A stretch of 64,000 nt of DNA from VRUE01 sp963716245 (GTDB taxonomy: Bacteria; Actinomycetota; Thermoleophilia; Solirubrobacterales; 70-9), in contig OY970300.1 in NCBI GenBank assembly GCA_963716245.1, forward strand, positions 1,116,001 through 1,180,000. Direction: 5' to 3'. Of this stretch, positions 20,001-26,789 are shown piece by piece (position 1 is the stretch's first letter; each line of letters begins with the position of its first letter). Below the pieces are notes generated by a model that worked only from the letters and a program-made list of their open reading frames with translations, did no database searches and was not told where the DNA came from. A program made the position numbers and the translations under genes.

Positions 20001-20292
20001 CGGCGGTGGAGAGCTGTTGCGCCAGCTCGCGACGCTCCCCGAGGAGGAACGGGACAAGTTCGTACTTGGGGAGGTGTGCGGCCAGATCGCCTCGGTACTT
20101 GGCCTGCCTGCCGCTGAGGAGGTAGATCCCGATCAGACCTTCGACGAGCTCGACTTCGACTCCCTAGACGCGGTGGAGCTTCGCAATCGCCTGGCCCACA
20201 CCTTCGGCGTCAGGCTGCAGCCGACCGTCGCCTTCGACTACCCGACGCCCGCCGACGTCTGCAGTTTTCTCCGCTCCCAAGTCAACGTGTGA
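14029..20292 (+). CDS. Modular type I polyketide synthase, single fully reducing module (KS-AT-DH-ER-KR-ACP)
   Basis: This 2087-residue protein starts with a short coiled-coil-like N-terminal docking segment (residues 1-37) that matches the C-terminal docking region of the preceding PKS. Domains: KS about 38-465 (DTACSSS, HGTGT, KSNIGHT), AT about 570-890 (GHSIGE; HAFH near 768, malonyl type), DH about 940-1215 (HxxxGxxxxP near 973, DxxxH near 1137), ER about 1420-1725 (MDR-type NADPH fold, HAGAGGVGMAAIQLA), KR about 1739-1920 (GGTGGLG, LDD B-type motif, NYAAAN), ACP near 2045 (DFDSLDAVEL). Full reductive loop: the predicted extension is a saturated C2 unit. The protein ends just after the ACP with no thioesterase, so either another protein releases the chain or further modules lie elsewhere. 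The AT-DH part is a copy of module two of the upstream gene. The ATG overlaps the upstream stop by 4 nt, indicating translational coupling. Confidence 0.97.
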   Translation: MSTSDQKSSNDLVEALRVALAEREDLRQQNQQLLARQREPIAIVGMACRYPGGVSSPAQLWELVASGADAISEFPTDRGWDLERLYDPDPDKAGTTYAREGGFLVDAAEFDSGFFGIGGREALTMDPQQRLLLEAAWEAFENAGIDPASLRGSQTGVFAGMMVQEYGPSFGAVPEAIEGYMTTGLSLSVASGRVAYLLGLQGPAVTLDTACSSSLVAMHLAAQALRGGDCTLALAGGVTVIPTPGMFVEFSRQRGLSADGRCKSYAETADGVGWSEGVGTLVLERLSDARANGHEILAVVRGSAVNQDGASNGLTAPNGPSQERVIRQALANAGLSVTDVDAVEGHGTGTTLGDPIEAQALLATYGQGRAEDRPLALGSVKSNIGHTVAAAGVAGVIKMVEAMRHGVLPRSLHAEEPSSHVDWSAGEVELLAEEQPWPVEEGRSRRAGISSFGISGTNAHLILEEAPAPVEAEAEEEALPPPLSGALALPLSAKTEPALRAGAERLAAHLREHPELSPVDVAFSLATTRSLFERRAVVTGPDREELLAGLDALAIGEPTPATATGRARAAKTAFMFTGQGAQRPGMGEGLYAASPPFAAAFEEVCAAFDPHLGRSLKELVFAAKGSEEAALLDRTEFTQPALFALEVALFRLLEGLGLRPDFLIGHSIGEIAAAHVAGVLSLPDAATLVAARGRLMGELPAGGAMVAVQASEAEAAESIAGREAEIAIAAINGPRATVLSGEEAAIEDAAALWSERGRKTKRLAVSHAFHSPLMDPMLAEFEAIAAKLDYAEPRIPIVSALTGEILTPEQAASPTYWVRHAREAVRFADGVAALEAAEVGRFLELGPDGVLGAMVDQCLSEEAEREVLIAPALRSRRSDPEALMRFLAAAHAAGADIDWSRLYPHGKRVALPTYPFQRERFWLASERGPGDLAAAGLAAADHPLLGAAVELPEEQGWLLTGRISLDEHPWLADHAVAGTALLPGTAFVELALHAAERAGLGAVEELTLQAPLTLHEQGTVALQVAVGEAGEQGARPITISSRSGEEAPWVRHAEGTLAAAESTAPEPLGQWPPEGAEPIEVEDVYGRLAELGFDYGPAFQGLTAAWRRGEEVFAEVSLAPEQREAAAGFGVHPALLDAALHAGAWAALEDGEGQIKLPFSWNDVSLHALGAAELRVKITPSTEGLSLLAYDQAGTMAAGVGSLLVRPIDPAQLQGARRSDSLFALEWVEAPLADANGSEPPTIAMIGALETPGAPSHPDLAALLGSLEEDPPGLVLVELAEAKDADPAAAAHAATAEALALLQGWLAEERLAASRLCLITRGAVAVDAEEAPDPAAAAIWGLVRSAQSEHPGRFMLLDVDGEEASLALLPAAAIGEEPQLALRGGVALAPRLKRPQDAGELTAPRDSDGCWRLDSRRRATLDDLELVMSERATAPLRPQEVRIAMCAAGLNFRDVLIALGYYPGEAPIGSEGAGIVLEVGDAVGDLAPGDRVMGLIGDSFGPVAVSERALLTGIPQGWSFEQAAAVPLVFLTAYRALVDIADLQPGERVLVHAGAGGVGMAAIQLAHHLGAEVFATASPGKWPALRELDLDNAHLASSRDLGFREKFLAETGDIGVDVVLNALTRDFVDASLDLLPRGGRFVEMGKVDVRDPERVVADHPGVRYRAFDLIEAGPDRIQEMLGAVVDLFEAGAIGLPPIQRFDVRNGREAFGLLREARHVGKVVLTMPPALDPDSTTLITGGTGGLGSLIARHLVEAHDARHLLLASRSGPEAEGAAGLRAELEDLGAEVEIAACDVADREQLAALLDSIPVEHPLGAVIHTAGVLDDGTIEALDPERIERVFAPKVDAAWNLHELTAQRDLSHFILFSSIAGTVGSPGQGNYAAANAFLDALAGRRRAEGLAGQSLAWGPWEEGGMAGSLDAADLARLDRVGVRPIPSDGGLILFDAARSSVLALTFPVGLRMGSLRARAREGMLPPLLSGLVRAPIARDAGGGELLRQLATLPEEERDKFVLGEVCGQIASVLGLPAAEEVDPDQTFDELDFDSLDAVELRNRLAHTFGVRLQPTVAFDYPTPADVCSFLRSQVNV
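15391..18204 (+). repeat. Intergenic direct repeat, copy 2 (AT-DH of the ER-containing module)
   Basis: Partner of 4616-7429, offset 10,775 bp with no indel seen. The repeat breaks exactly where the DH-to-ER junction begins near 18205, so the ER looks grafted onto a duplicated AT-DH block, or the block was copied by gene conversion. Confidence 0.9.
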
Positions 20293-20376
20293 TGAGCCGC
20301 GAGATGGGTTTGACGGCATGGTCCGCGTGGCTCAGAGTGACATGTCGTAAGGCGAACGAGGAAGGAGACGACAGCA

Positions 20377-20952
20377 ATGGCGTACATCGAGTTGTCGGAG
20401 GGGTTGCCGGGCATTCTCGGGCCGATGGCATTTAGCCCTGAGACCGCGAAGCCACTGAACGAACTCGCGGAGGTTCTGCTCCGCGGCGAGAATTCGCTGA
20501 CCAGCGGAGAGCGAGAGTTGATCGCGGCGCGTGTCTCTTACGGCAATAACTGTCACTTCTGTCACTCCTCACACGGTGCAGCTGCGGCGCACCACCTCGG
20601 CGGCGACTCCGAGATGGTCGAAGGCGTGAAGCGGAACGGCGCCCATGCCACCATCTCAGCCAAGCTTGAGGCTCTGCTGGGGATCGCGGACAAGGTGCGA
20701 GCCGGCGGCCAAGAGGTAGACGAGGAGGACATCACCCAAGCTCGTGAGTGCGGCGCGACCGACAAGGAGATTCACGACACGGTTCTAATCGCTGCCGCTT
20801 TCTGCATGTACAACAGGTATGTAGATGGACTCGGCACCTGGGCGCCGAAAGAGGCCGAGGCTTACGAGCCGGTTGGTCAGCGCCTGGCGGAGGAGGGTTA
20901 CGTTGCCGTTGGCGAGCAACTTGGCGAGCTGAGCGAGCAACTCGCCTCCTAA
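20377..20952 (+). CDS. Carboxymuconolactone decarboxylase/AhpD-like protein
   Basis: This 191-residue protein has the AhpD fold signature with a redox CxxC followed by His: NNCHFCHSSHG near residues 61-71. In this family the cysteine pair supports peroxidase or disulfide chemistry. An AAGGAG-like ribosome site sits just before the ATG. It lies 84 nt after the terminal PKS gene in the same direction, so it is probably part of the polyketide operon; its role there is unknown (tailoring oxidoreductase or protection from peroxide are both guesses). The 3' end overlaps the stop of the convergent hydrolase by 4 nt. Confidence 0.88.
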   Translation: MAYIELSEGLPGILGPMAFSPETAKPLNELAEVLLRGENSLTSGERELIAARVSYGNNCHFCHSSHGAAAAHHLGGDSEMVEGVKRNGAHATISAKLEALLGIADKVRAGGQEVDEEDITQARECGATDKEIHDTVLIAAAFCMYNRYVDGLGTWAPKEAEAYEPVGQRLAEEGYVAVGEQLGELSEQLAS

Positions 20953-21866
20953 TTGTCGTTCGGCCCCGGCGGACGCCGGGGCCGTTCACGGTCTAGCCAC
21001 TCGGCGATCAGAGCGCCGACCAGCTCTCCTTGGTCCTCGAAGAGAAAATGCCCCGCTTCCTTGACCGCCAAGGGTGGCTCGGCAGCGGGAAAGGCGGCGT
21101 GTAGTTCGCCCCCGAAGCTCTCGCGCGGGAAGATCGGGTCAGACTCCCCCCAGAGGAGGAGCGCTGGTCTTGGGTCCCTTTGTAGGGCGGAGAGAACCTC
21201 CTGGCCGGCAACCGCAGTCGGATCATCGGGGCTGAGTGGAATGAGGCGGGGGAACGCCCGCACTCCGGCCTTGTAACGGGGATCGGGAAAAGGTGCTTCG
21301 TAAGCGGTTGCCAGCTCGCGCGGAGGCCGTTGGTGGCAACCCATTCGAACCAGCCTGCCAGCCGGGAAATCCTCACGATCAGTCGCCAGGTCGCGGAACC
21401 AGCGCCAGGTCTCACCTAGGTCTTGGCCGGTGAGCACTGCGGTGTCCATCGCAACGATGCCGACTATACGGCTGGCCAGTGGGCCGGTGGCTACCCGCAA
21501 GCCGATCGGGCCGCCCCAGTCGTGCAGCAGCAGCGTCAGGTCATCGAGCTCGAGCCACTCGAGCAGCGAAGCAACAGCGGCGACGTGACGCTCGTAGGAG
21601 TACCACTCGATTGCGGCTGGCTTGTCCGAGCGCCCGAAACCCGGCAGATCGAGAGCGATGCAGCGGTACCCGGCCTCGACCAGCGGCGGGATCGTCTTGC
21701 GAAACAGGTAGGACCAGGTCGGCTCGCCGTGGAGCATGAGGATTGGGGCCCCCTGGCCTGCGTCGATGTGCGCCAGTCGGATGCCCTCCCAAGTGTGAAA
21801 GCGGGGCTCGTAGGGGAAATCGGACAAATCGTCGAAGCATCCGTCCGGGGTACGCAGGATCTCCAC
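20949..21866 (-). CDS. Haloalkane dehalogenase-like alpha/beta hydrolase (HLD-I type)
   Basis: 305 residues, GTG start. The sequence follows the DhlA-type haloalkane dehalogenases: oxyanion motif HGEPTWSYL (46-54), nucleophile elbow HDWGG with Asp116 and the halide-binding Trp117, cap motif AYEAPFPD (about 188-195), acid Asp243 in ESDPIFP and base His273 in AGHF. These enzymes hydrolyse carbon-halogen bonds to alcohols; epoxide hydrolases and esterases share the fold, but the HGEPTW/DWGG/APFPD combination favours a dehalogenase. It lies between the PKS genes and a halogenase-like gene, which suggests a role in the same pathway. Substrate is unknown. Confidence 0.85.
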   Translation of the reverse strand: MEILRTPDGCFDDLSDFPYEPRFHTWEGIRLAHIDAGQGAPILMLHGEPTWSYLFRKTIPPLVEAGYRCIALDLPGFGRSDKPAAIEWYSYERHVAAVASLLEWLELDDLTLLLHDWGGPIGLRVATGPLASRIVGIVAMDTAVLTGQDLGETWRWFRDLATDREDFPAGRLVRMGCHQRPPRELATAYEAPFPDPRYKAGVRAFPRLIPLSPDDPTAVAGQEVLSALQRDPRPALLLWGESDPIFPRESFGGELHAAFPAAEPPLAVKEAGHFLFEDQGELVGALIAEWLDRERPRRPPGPNDN

Positions 21867-21995
21867 GGGGCTAGCTTTCCAGACGAAACACTCGGCGTCG
21901 AAGTCTGCAGCCTGCGATTTTTGACTCGCCCGCCGACGCTGTCATAGCCTCGCCGGGTCACTGATCGCGAGGGGTTGACGAGGGGTTGAGCAGCC

Positions 21996-23660
21996 ATGGG
22001 AAAGGCAGATGAAATCGATACGGTTGTGATCGGTGGGGGGGTCGCGGGACTTACTGCAGCCTTGCAGCTCAAGGATCTACGCCCGAAGACGCGCATCACG
22101 GTCCTCGAGAAGCGCACCCACCCAGTGTCGCCAACCGCATATAAGGTCGGCGAGTCGATCGCCGACGTGGCGACCCATTACCTCGAGGACGTGATCGGGC
22201 TCGACGACTACCTCGAAAAAGAGCACTTGCGCAAGATGGGGTTGCGCTGGTTCTGTCCCTCGAACGGCAACGCAGACATCTCGCGCCGGGTGGAGTTCGG
22301 CCTGATCCGGTTCTCGCCGATTCGCACCTTCCACATCGATCGCGGCAAGATCGAGAATCATCTCGTGGGACTCGCTTCCGACGCAGGCATCGACTTCCGC
22401 GATGCGGCGAGCGTGTCCGGCGTTGAGTTCAGCGGCGATCGCCATACGGTCAGCTTCACTCGCAACGGGCGCTCGGACAGCCTCGCGACGCGCTGGGTGA
22501 TTGACGCCAGTGGCCGGCAAGCGCTGCTGCGGAACAAGCTCGGCAACGGAATCCACCTGCCGAATCGGGCGGCCTCCTGTTGGTTCCGGGTTCCCGAGCA
22601 ACTCGTTGTCGATGAGTGGTCCGATGACAGCGCCTGGCATGCACTCGTCCCATCGGGAACGCGCTGGCGCAGCACCATCTCGCTGGTTGGGCAGGGCTAC
22701 TGGATCTGGATCATCAACCTCGGCTCGGGGGCTGCCAGCGTTGGCGTAGTCGTTGACCCGGAGTACGTGCCCTGGGAGCGAATTCGCCGCTACGACGCAC
22801 TGCTGGAGTGGCTGCGCGATGTCGAGCCCCAGCTCGCCGCCCGCCTGCCCGCGGACGAGAGTGGGCTGCTCGACTTCATGAAGCGCAAGGATTTCTCGCA
22901 TAGCTGCACCCGCGCCTTTTCATTGCGCCGCTGGGGTCTCTCGGGCGAGGCAGCTGTCTTCCTCGATCCCCTCTATTCCACCGGTCATGACACTGCGGCG
23001 ATCGGCAACACGCTGCTGACTGACCTGATCCGACGCGATCTCGACGGCGAGGGCGGTTCGGACTTCTCGCAGCGCCTGCGTGCTTACAACCGAGTGTTGC
23101 TTGGCTTTGTGCAGCTAGCGCTCGACGTCTTCCCCAACCAGCTCGCCGTCTATGGCCAGCCCCAGGCGACGGGCTGCAAGTTCATGTGGGACAACACCAG
23201 CTACTTCGGGATTCTGCTCGGCCTGTTCCGCCGGAAGGGAATCCTCAACCCCGACCTGATGCGCTCGCTGCAGCCAATCCTGATGCGCAACGCGCAGATG
23301 AACACCTTTATGCAAGCGCGCTTCCGCGAATGGGGCACGAATGGCAAGGACTACCGCAGTGCTGGCATCCCGACCGTCAGTGACTTCTTCTTCGAGCACC
23401 TCTTCACGCGACCCCTGCATCCGATGACCCACGCAGAACTCTTCGATGACATCCAGCTCAGCGTGGCGCGGCTCGACACGATTGCCGAACAGATGCTGGT
23501 GCGGATGAGCGAGGCGGTCGGTGAGAGACCGCCCGAGGCTCCCTATGCCGCGGCACAGCGAACTGACGAGGAGCTGGTGGTGTGGTCCGACTACGACCTC
23601 CGCACGGGCCCCCCGGCCGAGCGCGAACCGCAGGCAGAGGACGGTTGGCTGCTCCGCTGA
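21996..23660 (+). CDS. FAD-dependent halogenase-like oxidoreductase
   Basis: This 554-residue flavoprotein has an N-terminal dinucleotide-binding motif GGGVAGLTAALQL (about 13-25), followed by KVGES (50-54), as in flavin-dependent halogenases. Further on are GYWIWII (about 234-240), a variant of the WxWxIP motif, and FLDPLYSTG (about 322-330), which fits the FxxPxxSxG motif reported for halogenases. The C-terminal third resembles the helical region of tryptophan/pyrrole halogenase relatives. The likely reaction is halogenation with FADH2, O2 and halide, but related proteins without halogenase activity exist and the WxWxIP motif is imperfect. No flavin reductase is seen nearby. It starts about 130 nt from the divergent dehalogenase-like gene, and 23 nt separate it from the following esterase. 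Confidence 0.75.
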   Translation: MGKADEIDTVVIGGGVAGLTAALQLKDLRPKTRITVLEKRTHPVSPTAYKVGESIADVATHYLEDVIGLDDYLEKEHLRKMGLRWFCPSNGNADISRRVEFGLIRFSPIRTFHIDRGKIENHLVGLASDAGIDFRDAASVSGVEFSGDRHTVSFTRNGRSDSLATRWVIDASGRQALLRNKLGNGIHLPNRAASCWFRVPEQLVVDEWSDDSAWHALVPSGTRWRSTISLVGQGYWIWIINLGSGAASVGVVVDPEYVPWERIRRYDALLEWLRDVEPQLAARLPADESGLLDFMKRKDFSHSCTRAFSLRRWGLSGEAAVFLDPLYSTGHDTAAIGNTLLTDLIRRDLDGEGGSDFSQRLRAYNRVLLGFVQLALDVFPNQLAVYGQPQATGCKFMWDNTSYFGILLGLFRRKGILNPDLMRSLQPILMRNAQMNTFMQARFREWGTNGKDYRSAGIPTVSDFFFEHLFTRPLHPMTHAELFDDIQLSVARLDTIAEQMLVRMSEAVGERPPEAPYAAAQRTDEELVVWSDYDLRTGPPAEREPQAEDGWLLR

Positions 23661-23682
23661 CGACAGCGAGCGTCGACGCCGA

Positions 23683-24645
23683 ATGTCAGCGCAGCTCGAT
23701 CCCCAGGCACAAGACCTGATCGACCTGACCAGGGCAGCGGGACTGCCGTCACTCCACGAGCTCTCGGTCGAGGAGGCGCGGGAGAGGATGAGGTCGGTCT
23801 TCGTGGAGCAGCGAGAATCGCCGTCGCTATTGGGCGTTGAAGACGTCGTCCTGCCTAGCCCAAGCGGTGGGTTGCGGTTGCGGCTCTACCGACCCGGCGC
23901 AGGGATCCTGCCCGTTGCCCTCTTCTTGCACGGCGGTGGCTGGACGCTCAACGACCTCGACACGCACGATCGCCTCTGCAGGTTGATCGCCTCCCGCTCG
24001 AACTGGCTGCTCGCCTCGCTCGACTACCGGCGGGCACCCGAGCACAGGCATCCCGCCGTGCTGGAGGACGCTCAGCACGGGTTTCGCTGGCTGCTCGACA
24101 ACTCCGAGCGAATAGGGGCCGATACCGGACACACGGCCGTGATCGGCGAAAGCTCTGGGGGTACCACGGCAGCAGCGCTGTCGCTGCTTCTACGCGATGC
24201 CGGCGCGACCCTGCCTGGCTACCAGATCCTCGCTTATCCAGCGACCGACTTCCATGATCGCTGGCCTTCATATGACAAGAGAGGGAGCGGGTACACGCTC
24301 GACCGGGACAGCCTTCGCTGGTTCTTCGACAACTACCTGCCGCCGGCGGGCTGGGACCTGGAGGACCCCTACCTTTTCCCGATGGCGGCGTGCGACCTCT
24401 CCGGGTTGCCGCCAACTCTGATCATGACCGCGGAGTTCGACCCGTTGCGCGACGAGGGAGTCGCCTTCGCGGACAAACTCGCCGCTGCCGGCGTCCCGGT
24501 AGAGCATCTGCACGCTGAGGATCAGATGCATGGCTTCCTGCTACTGGACCGAGGGATTGCGCGAGCTGGCGAGCTGATCGGTGTCCTTGCCGACGCTCTC
24601 GCCGCTCGCGTCACCGTTGCGGCGGCTGAGCGCAACAGCGGCTAG
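23683..24645 (+). CDS. HSL-family alpha/beta hydrolase (esterase/lipase)
   Basis: 320 residues from the ATG 23 nt after the halogenase-like gene. A longer frame extends upstream but would overlap that gene by about 140 nt, so I prefer this start. Motifs of the hormone-sensitive lipase family are visible: HGGGW oxyanion motif, GESSGG nucleophile elbow, acid in EFDPLRDEG and His in QMHGFL. It could act as the release or tailoring hydrolase of the polyketide pathway, because the PKS has no thioesterase; that is inference. The 3' end overlaps the convergent phosphopantetheinyl transferase by about 105 nt. Confidence 0.88.
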   Translation: MSAQLDPQAQDLIDLTRAAGLPSLHELSVEEARERMRSVFVEQRESPSLLGVEDVVLPSPSGGLRLRLYRPGAGILPVALFLHGGGWTLNDLDTHDRLCRLIASRSNWLLASLDYRRAPEHRHPAVLEDAQHGFRWLLDNSERIGADTGHTAVIGESSGGTTAAALSLLLRDAGATLPGYQILAYPATDFHDRWPSYDKRGSGYTLDRDSLRWFFDNYLPPAGWDLEDPYLFPMAACDLSGLPPTLIMTAEFDPLRDEGVAFADKLAAAGVPVEHLHAEDQMHGFLLLDRGIARAGELIGVLADALAARVTVAAAERNSG

Positions 24646-25275
24646 CACCAGGCCGTCGCTCACCGTCCAGCGACCTTGTATCGAGGGTAGAGCGTGTCGC
24701 TCGAAGACTGGCCAGGGGCTTGTGAGATGGGCGTCGAAGGAGTGCGTGATCGGATCGATCACGACGACGGCATCCTCGAAGTCCAGAGAGCGCTCCGCGA
24801 ACGGAAACCAGGCCTTGTAGACAGCCTCCTTGGCGCTGAACAGGAGGCGGTCCCAATGCACCGCCGGTTCGGATCGGTGCAGTTCAGCCAGCCGATGTTG
24901 CTCCTCCGGTGTCGCGATTACCTCCAGGATGCCGTTTTTCAGCTCCGCGTGGGGCTCGGCGTCGATACCAAGGGTGGCGATATCCAGGGTCGTGGCGACG
25001 GCGCAGGCGCGGTAGCCTCGGCAATGAGTGATGCTTCCGATCACTCCTTCGGGCCAGTGCGGCTCTCCGCGACTTCCGGCCGGGATCGGTGAGCGTGGCA
25101 TTCCCAGATGCTCGAGCGCTTGCCGCGCGCACTCCCGAGTCGTGCTGAACTCGCGGCGTCGGCTGGGGACCGCCCGTGCTATCCGAGTCTCCTCCTCCGG
25201 GGCGAGTCGCACACCCTGCCAATCTTCACGGGTGTCGACGACCACTACCGGCTCGGGGAGGATCGTCTCGATCAT
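24541..25275 (-). CDS. 4'-phosphopantetheinyl transferase (Sfp/EntD type)
   Basis: 244 residues. The start is the ATG at 25275, preceded by GAGGAA at 9 nt; a longer frame reaching 25455 would run into the amine oxidase. Motifs match Sfp-type transferases: GSITHCRGYRACAVA, GIDAEPH (Mg/CoA-binding Asp) and FSAKEAVYKAW (WxxKEAxxK-type). The enzyme moves phosphopantetheine from CoA to the serine of carrier proteins and probably activates the ACPs of the neighbouring PKS genes. Confidence 0.9.
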   Translation of the reverse strand: MIETILPEPVVVVDTREDWQGVRLAPEEETRIARAVPSRRREFSTTRECARQALEHLGMPRSPIPAGSRGEPHWPEGVIGSITHCRGYRACAVATTLDIATLGIDAEPHAELKNGILEVIATPEEQHRLAELHRSEPAVHWDRLLFSAKEAVYKAWFPFAERSLDFEDAVVVIDPITHSFDAHLTSPWPVFERHALPSIQGRWTVSDGLVLAAVALSRRNGDASGESVGKDTDQLASSRNPSVQ

Positions 25276-25312
25276 TTCGGCCGCTTCCTCGATCGGCTGC
25301 GGGCCAACCTGA

Positions 25313-26752
25313 CTATCCCGGCAACGCTGAAAGGACCTCTTCGGCAGCTCGGTCCCCGGATTGCACCGCTCCATCCATATAGCCGTTCCACACGGTCGCC
25401 GTCTCGGCGCTCGCCCAGTGCAGGGGGCCAATCGGCTCCCGCAGCGCGCGCCCATATTCCGTCCAGCCGCCGGGAACCATTAGCGAGCCGTAGCAACCGC
25501 GGCTCCACTCCTCTTCGCCCCAGACTCGCTCGATGTATCCCTCGGGGTTTGCCGCTTGCTCACCGAAGAGCCGGGTATGGCCGTCGAGAATTGCCTTGCG
25601 CCGCTCGGCGGGAGGTGCAGCGGCCCACTCTCGGGCCAGTCGGCCCTCGACAAAGCCGAGTAGAACCCCGGGGGAGCCGTCCGGAGGTGAGTTGTCAAAG
25701 ACGATTCGAGCTGGGCCGACGTCGCTAATCACTTGGCCCGAGAGATTCTCTTCGCGCCAGAAGGGCCGTTCGTAGAGCGCCATCGTCTTAATTACAGAGC
25801 CCTGTGGCATCCGCTGGGTCAGCTGATCGCGCAGCGCCGGCAACGGGGGGTCGCAGGCGATTCTGCCCGCGAGAGTCGGCGAAACCGCAACAATCGCGCG
25901 GCGCGCCCGCACTGAGGGGTGCTCTCCCGGCTCGCTGTCGGAGCGGCGCGTGTGCACAACGACGCCCTGCTCGCTTCGCTCGATGCGTTCCACCGGGGCG
26001 CCCAGGACTATCCGTTCCTCTCCCAGCTCTTCGGCGAGTCGCTGTGGTATTCGCTGTGCGCCCCCGTGGATTCGCAGGTCTTGGGCGCCTCCGCGGGTAG
26101 TGATCAGCGACTCGATGCCACCCCCTGAGCGCATATAGAAAAGGGCATGAAGAAGCGAAAAATCGGTCGGCTCGGCTGCCCAGACTGCCTCGGCGGCGAG
26201 CCCCAGGAGCTGGCGCGCTCCGCGAGTCCTTGCGTTGCGGTGGATCCATGAGGCGAACGTCTGCCCATCCCATCTACGCGCTCGCCGCGCATCCCAAGGT
26301 GCCTCCAGTGGAACCGTGCGCGCCATCATTTCCAATCGCGCGCCGGCCTGTGCGAAGTCGGCCAAGACGAGCGGTGAGATCGCTTTGGCGAAGCGCCGGA
26401 ACAGGCTCAGACGCGCCTCGGTGAGTCGTCCCGAGAAGGCGATCCGCTCTCCAGCGATCTCGAACAGGTGCTCCCCATCGTCATAGGTGGGAAACGTCTC
26501 GATGCCGAGATCGGCAACCAGGTTTCCGATCCGGCGCTGGGTTGGTCCGATCCACTGCCCCCCGAGCTCAAGCACCTTGTCGTCGTCGATCTCTTCATTG
26601 AGAAGACGACCGCCGACCCGGGGCCTTGCCTCGATAACGAGGACTGACGCTCCCGCTTCGGTGAGCCGGCGTGCGGCTACTAGGCCGGACAGGCCTGCCC
26701 CGACAATCGCTACGTCAGCCTCTACGGCGCTACCCATAAGGATCCTGAGCAT
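25313..26752 (-). CDS. Flavin monoamine oxidase-family protein
   Basis: 479 residues with an N-terminal FAD motif (VAIVGAGLSGLVAARRL), EARPRVGGR and LGGQWIGPTQ, and a C-terminal ASAETATVWNGYMDGAVQSG segment typical of the amine oxidase/MAO family. The start may instead be the ATG at 26737. It lies 37 nt upstream of the phosphopantetheinyl transferase on the same strand, so the two are probably co-transcribed. Amine substrate and role are unknown; oxidative tailoring of the polyketide is possible. Confidence 0.88.
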   Translation of the reverse strand: MLRILMGSAVEADVAIVGAGLSGLVAARRLTEAGASVLVIEARPRVGGRLLNEEIDDDKVLELGGQWIGPTQRRIGNLVADLGIETFPTYDDGEHLFEIAGERIAFSGRLTEARLSLFRRFAKAISPLVLADFAQAGARLEMMARTVPLEAPWDARRARRWDGQTFASWIHRNARTRGARQLLGLAAEAVWAAEPTDFSLLHALFYMRSGGGIESLITTRGGAQDLRIHGGAQRIPQRLAEELGEERIVLGAPVERIERSEQGVVVHTRRSDSEPGEHPSVRARRAIVAVSPTLAGRIACDPPLPALRDQLTQRMPQGSVIKTMALYERPFWREENLSGQVISDVGPARIVFDNSPPDGSPGVLLGFVEGRLAREWAAAPPAERRKAILDGHTRLFGEQAANPEGYIERVWGEEEWSRGCYGSLMVPGGWTEYGRALREPIGPLHWASAETATVWNGYMDGAVQSGDRAAEEVLSALPG

Positions 26753-26789
26753 ATAGGCCCCTGTGGGTCCTGTGCTCCAGCGCTAGCCT

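Noticed and set aside
20100..20292. C-terminal thioesterase on the last PKS
   Set aside because: The protein ends about 40 residues after the ACP serine; no GxSxG segment follows.
20949..21866. Epoxide hydrolase annotation for the alpha/beta hydrolase
   Set aside because: The HGEPTW, DWGG and APFPD motifs together fit haloalkane dehalogenases better; epoxide hydrolases usually need two cap tyrosines that I cannot place.
24541..25455. Longer start of the phosphopantetheinyl transferase at 25455
   Set aside because: It overlaps the amine oxidase, and the extra 60 residues are Arg/Pro-rich without family match; ATG 25275 has a good ribosome site.
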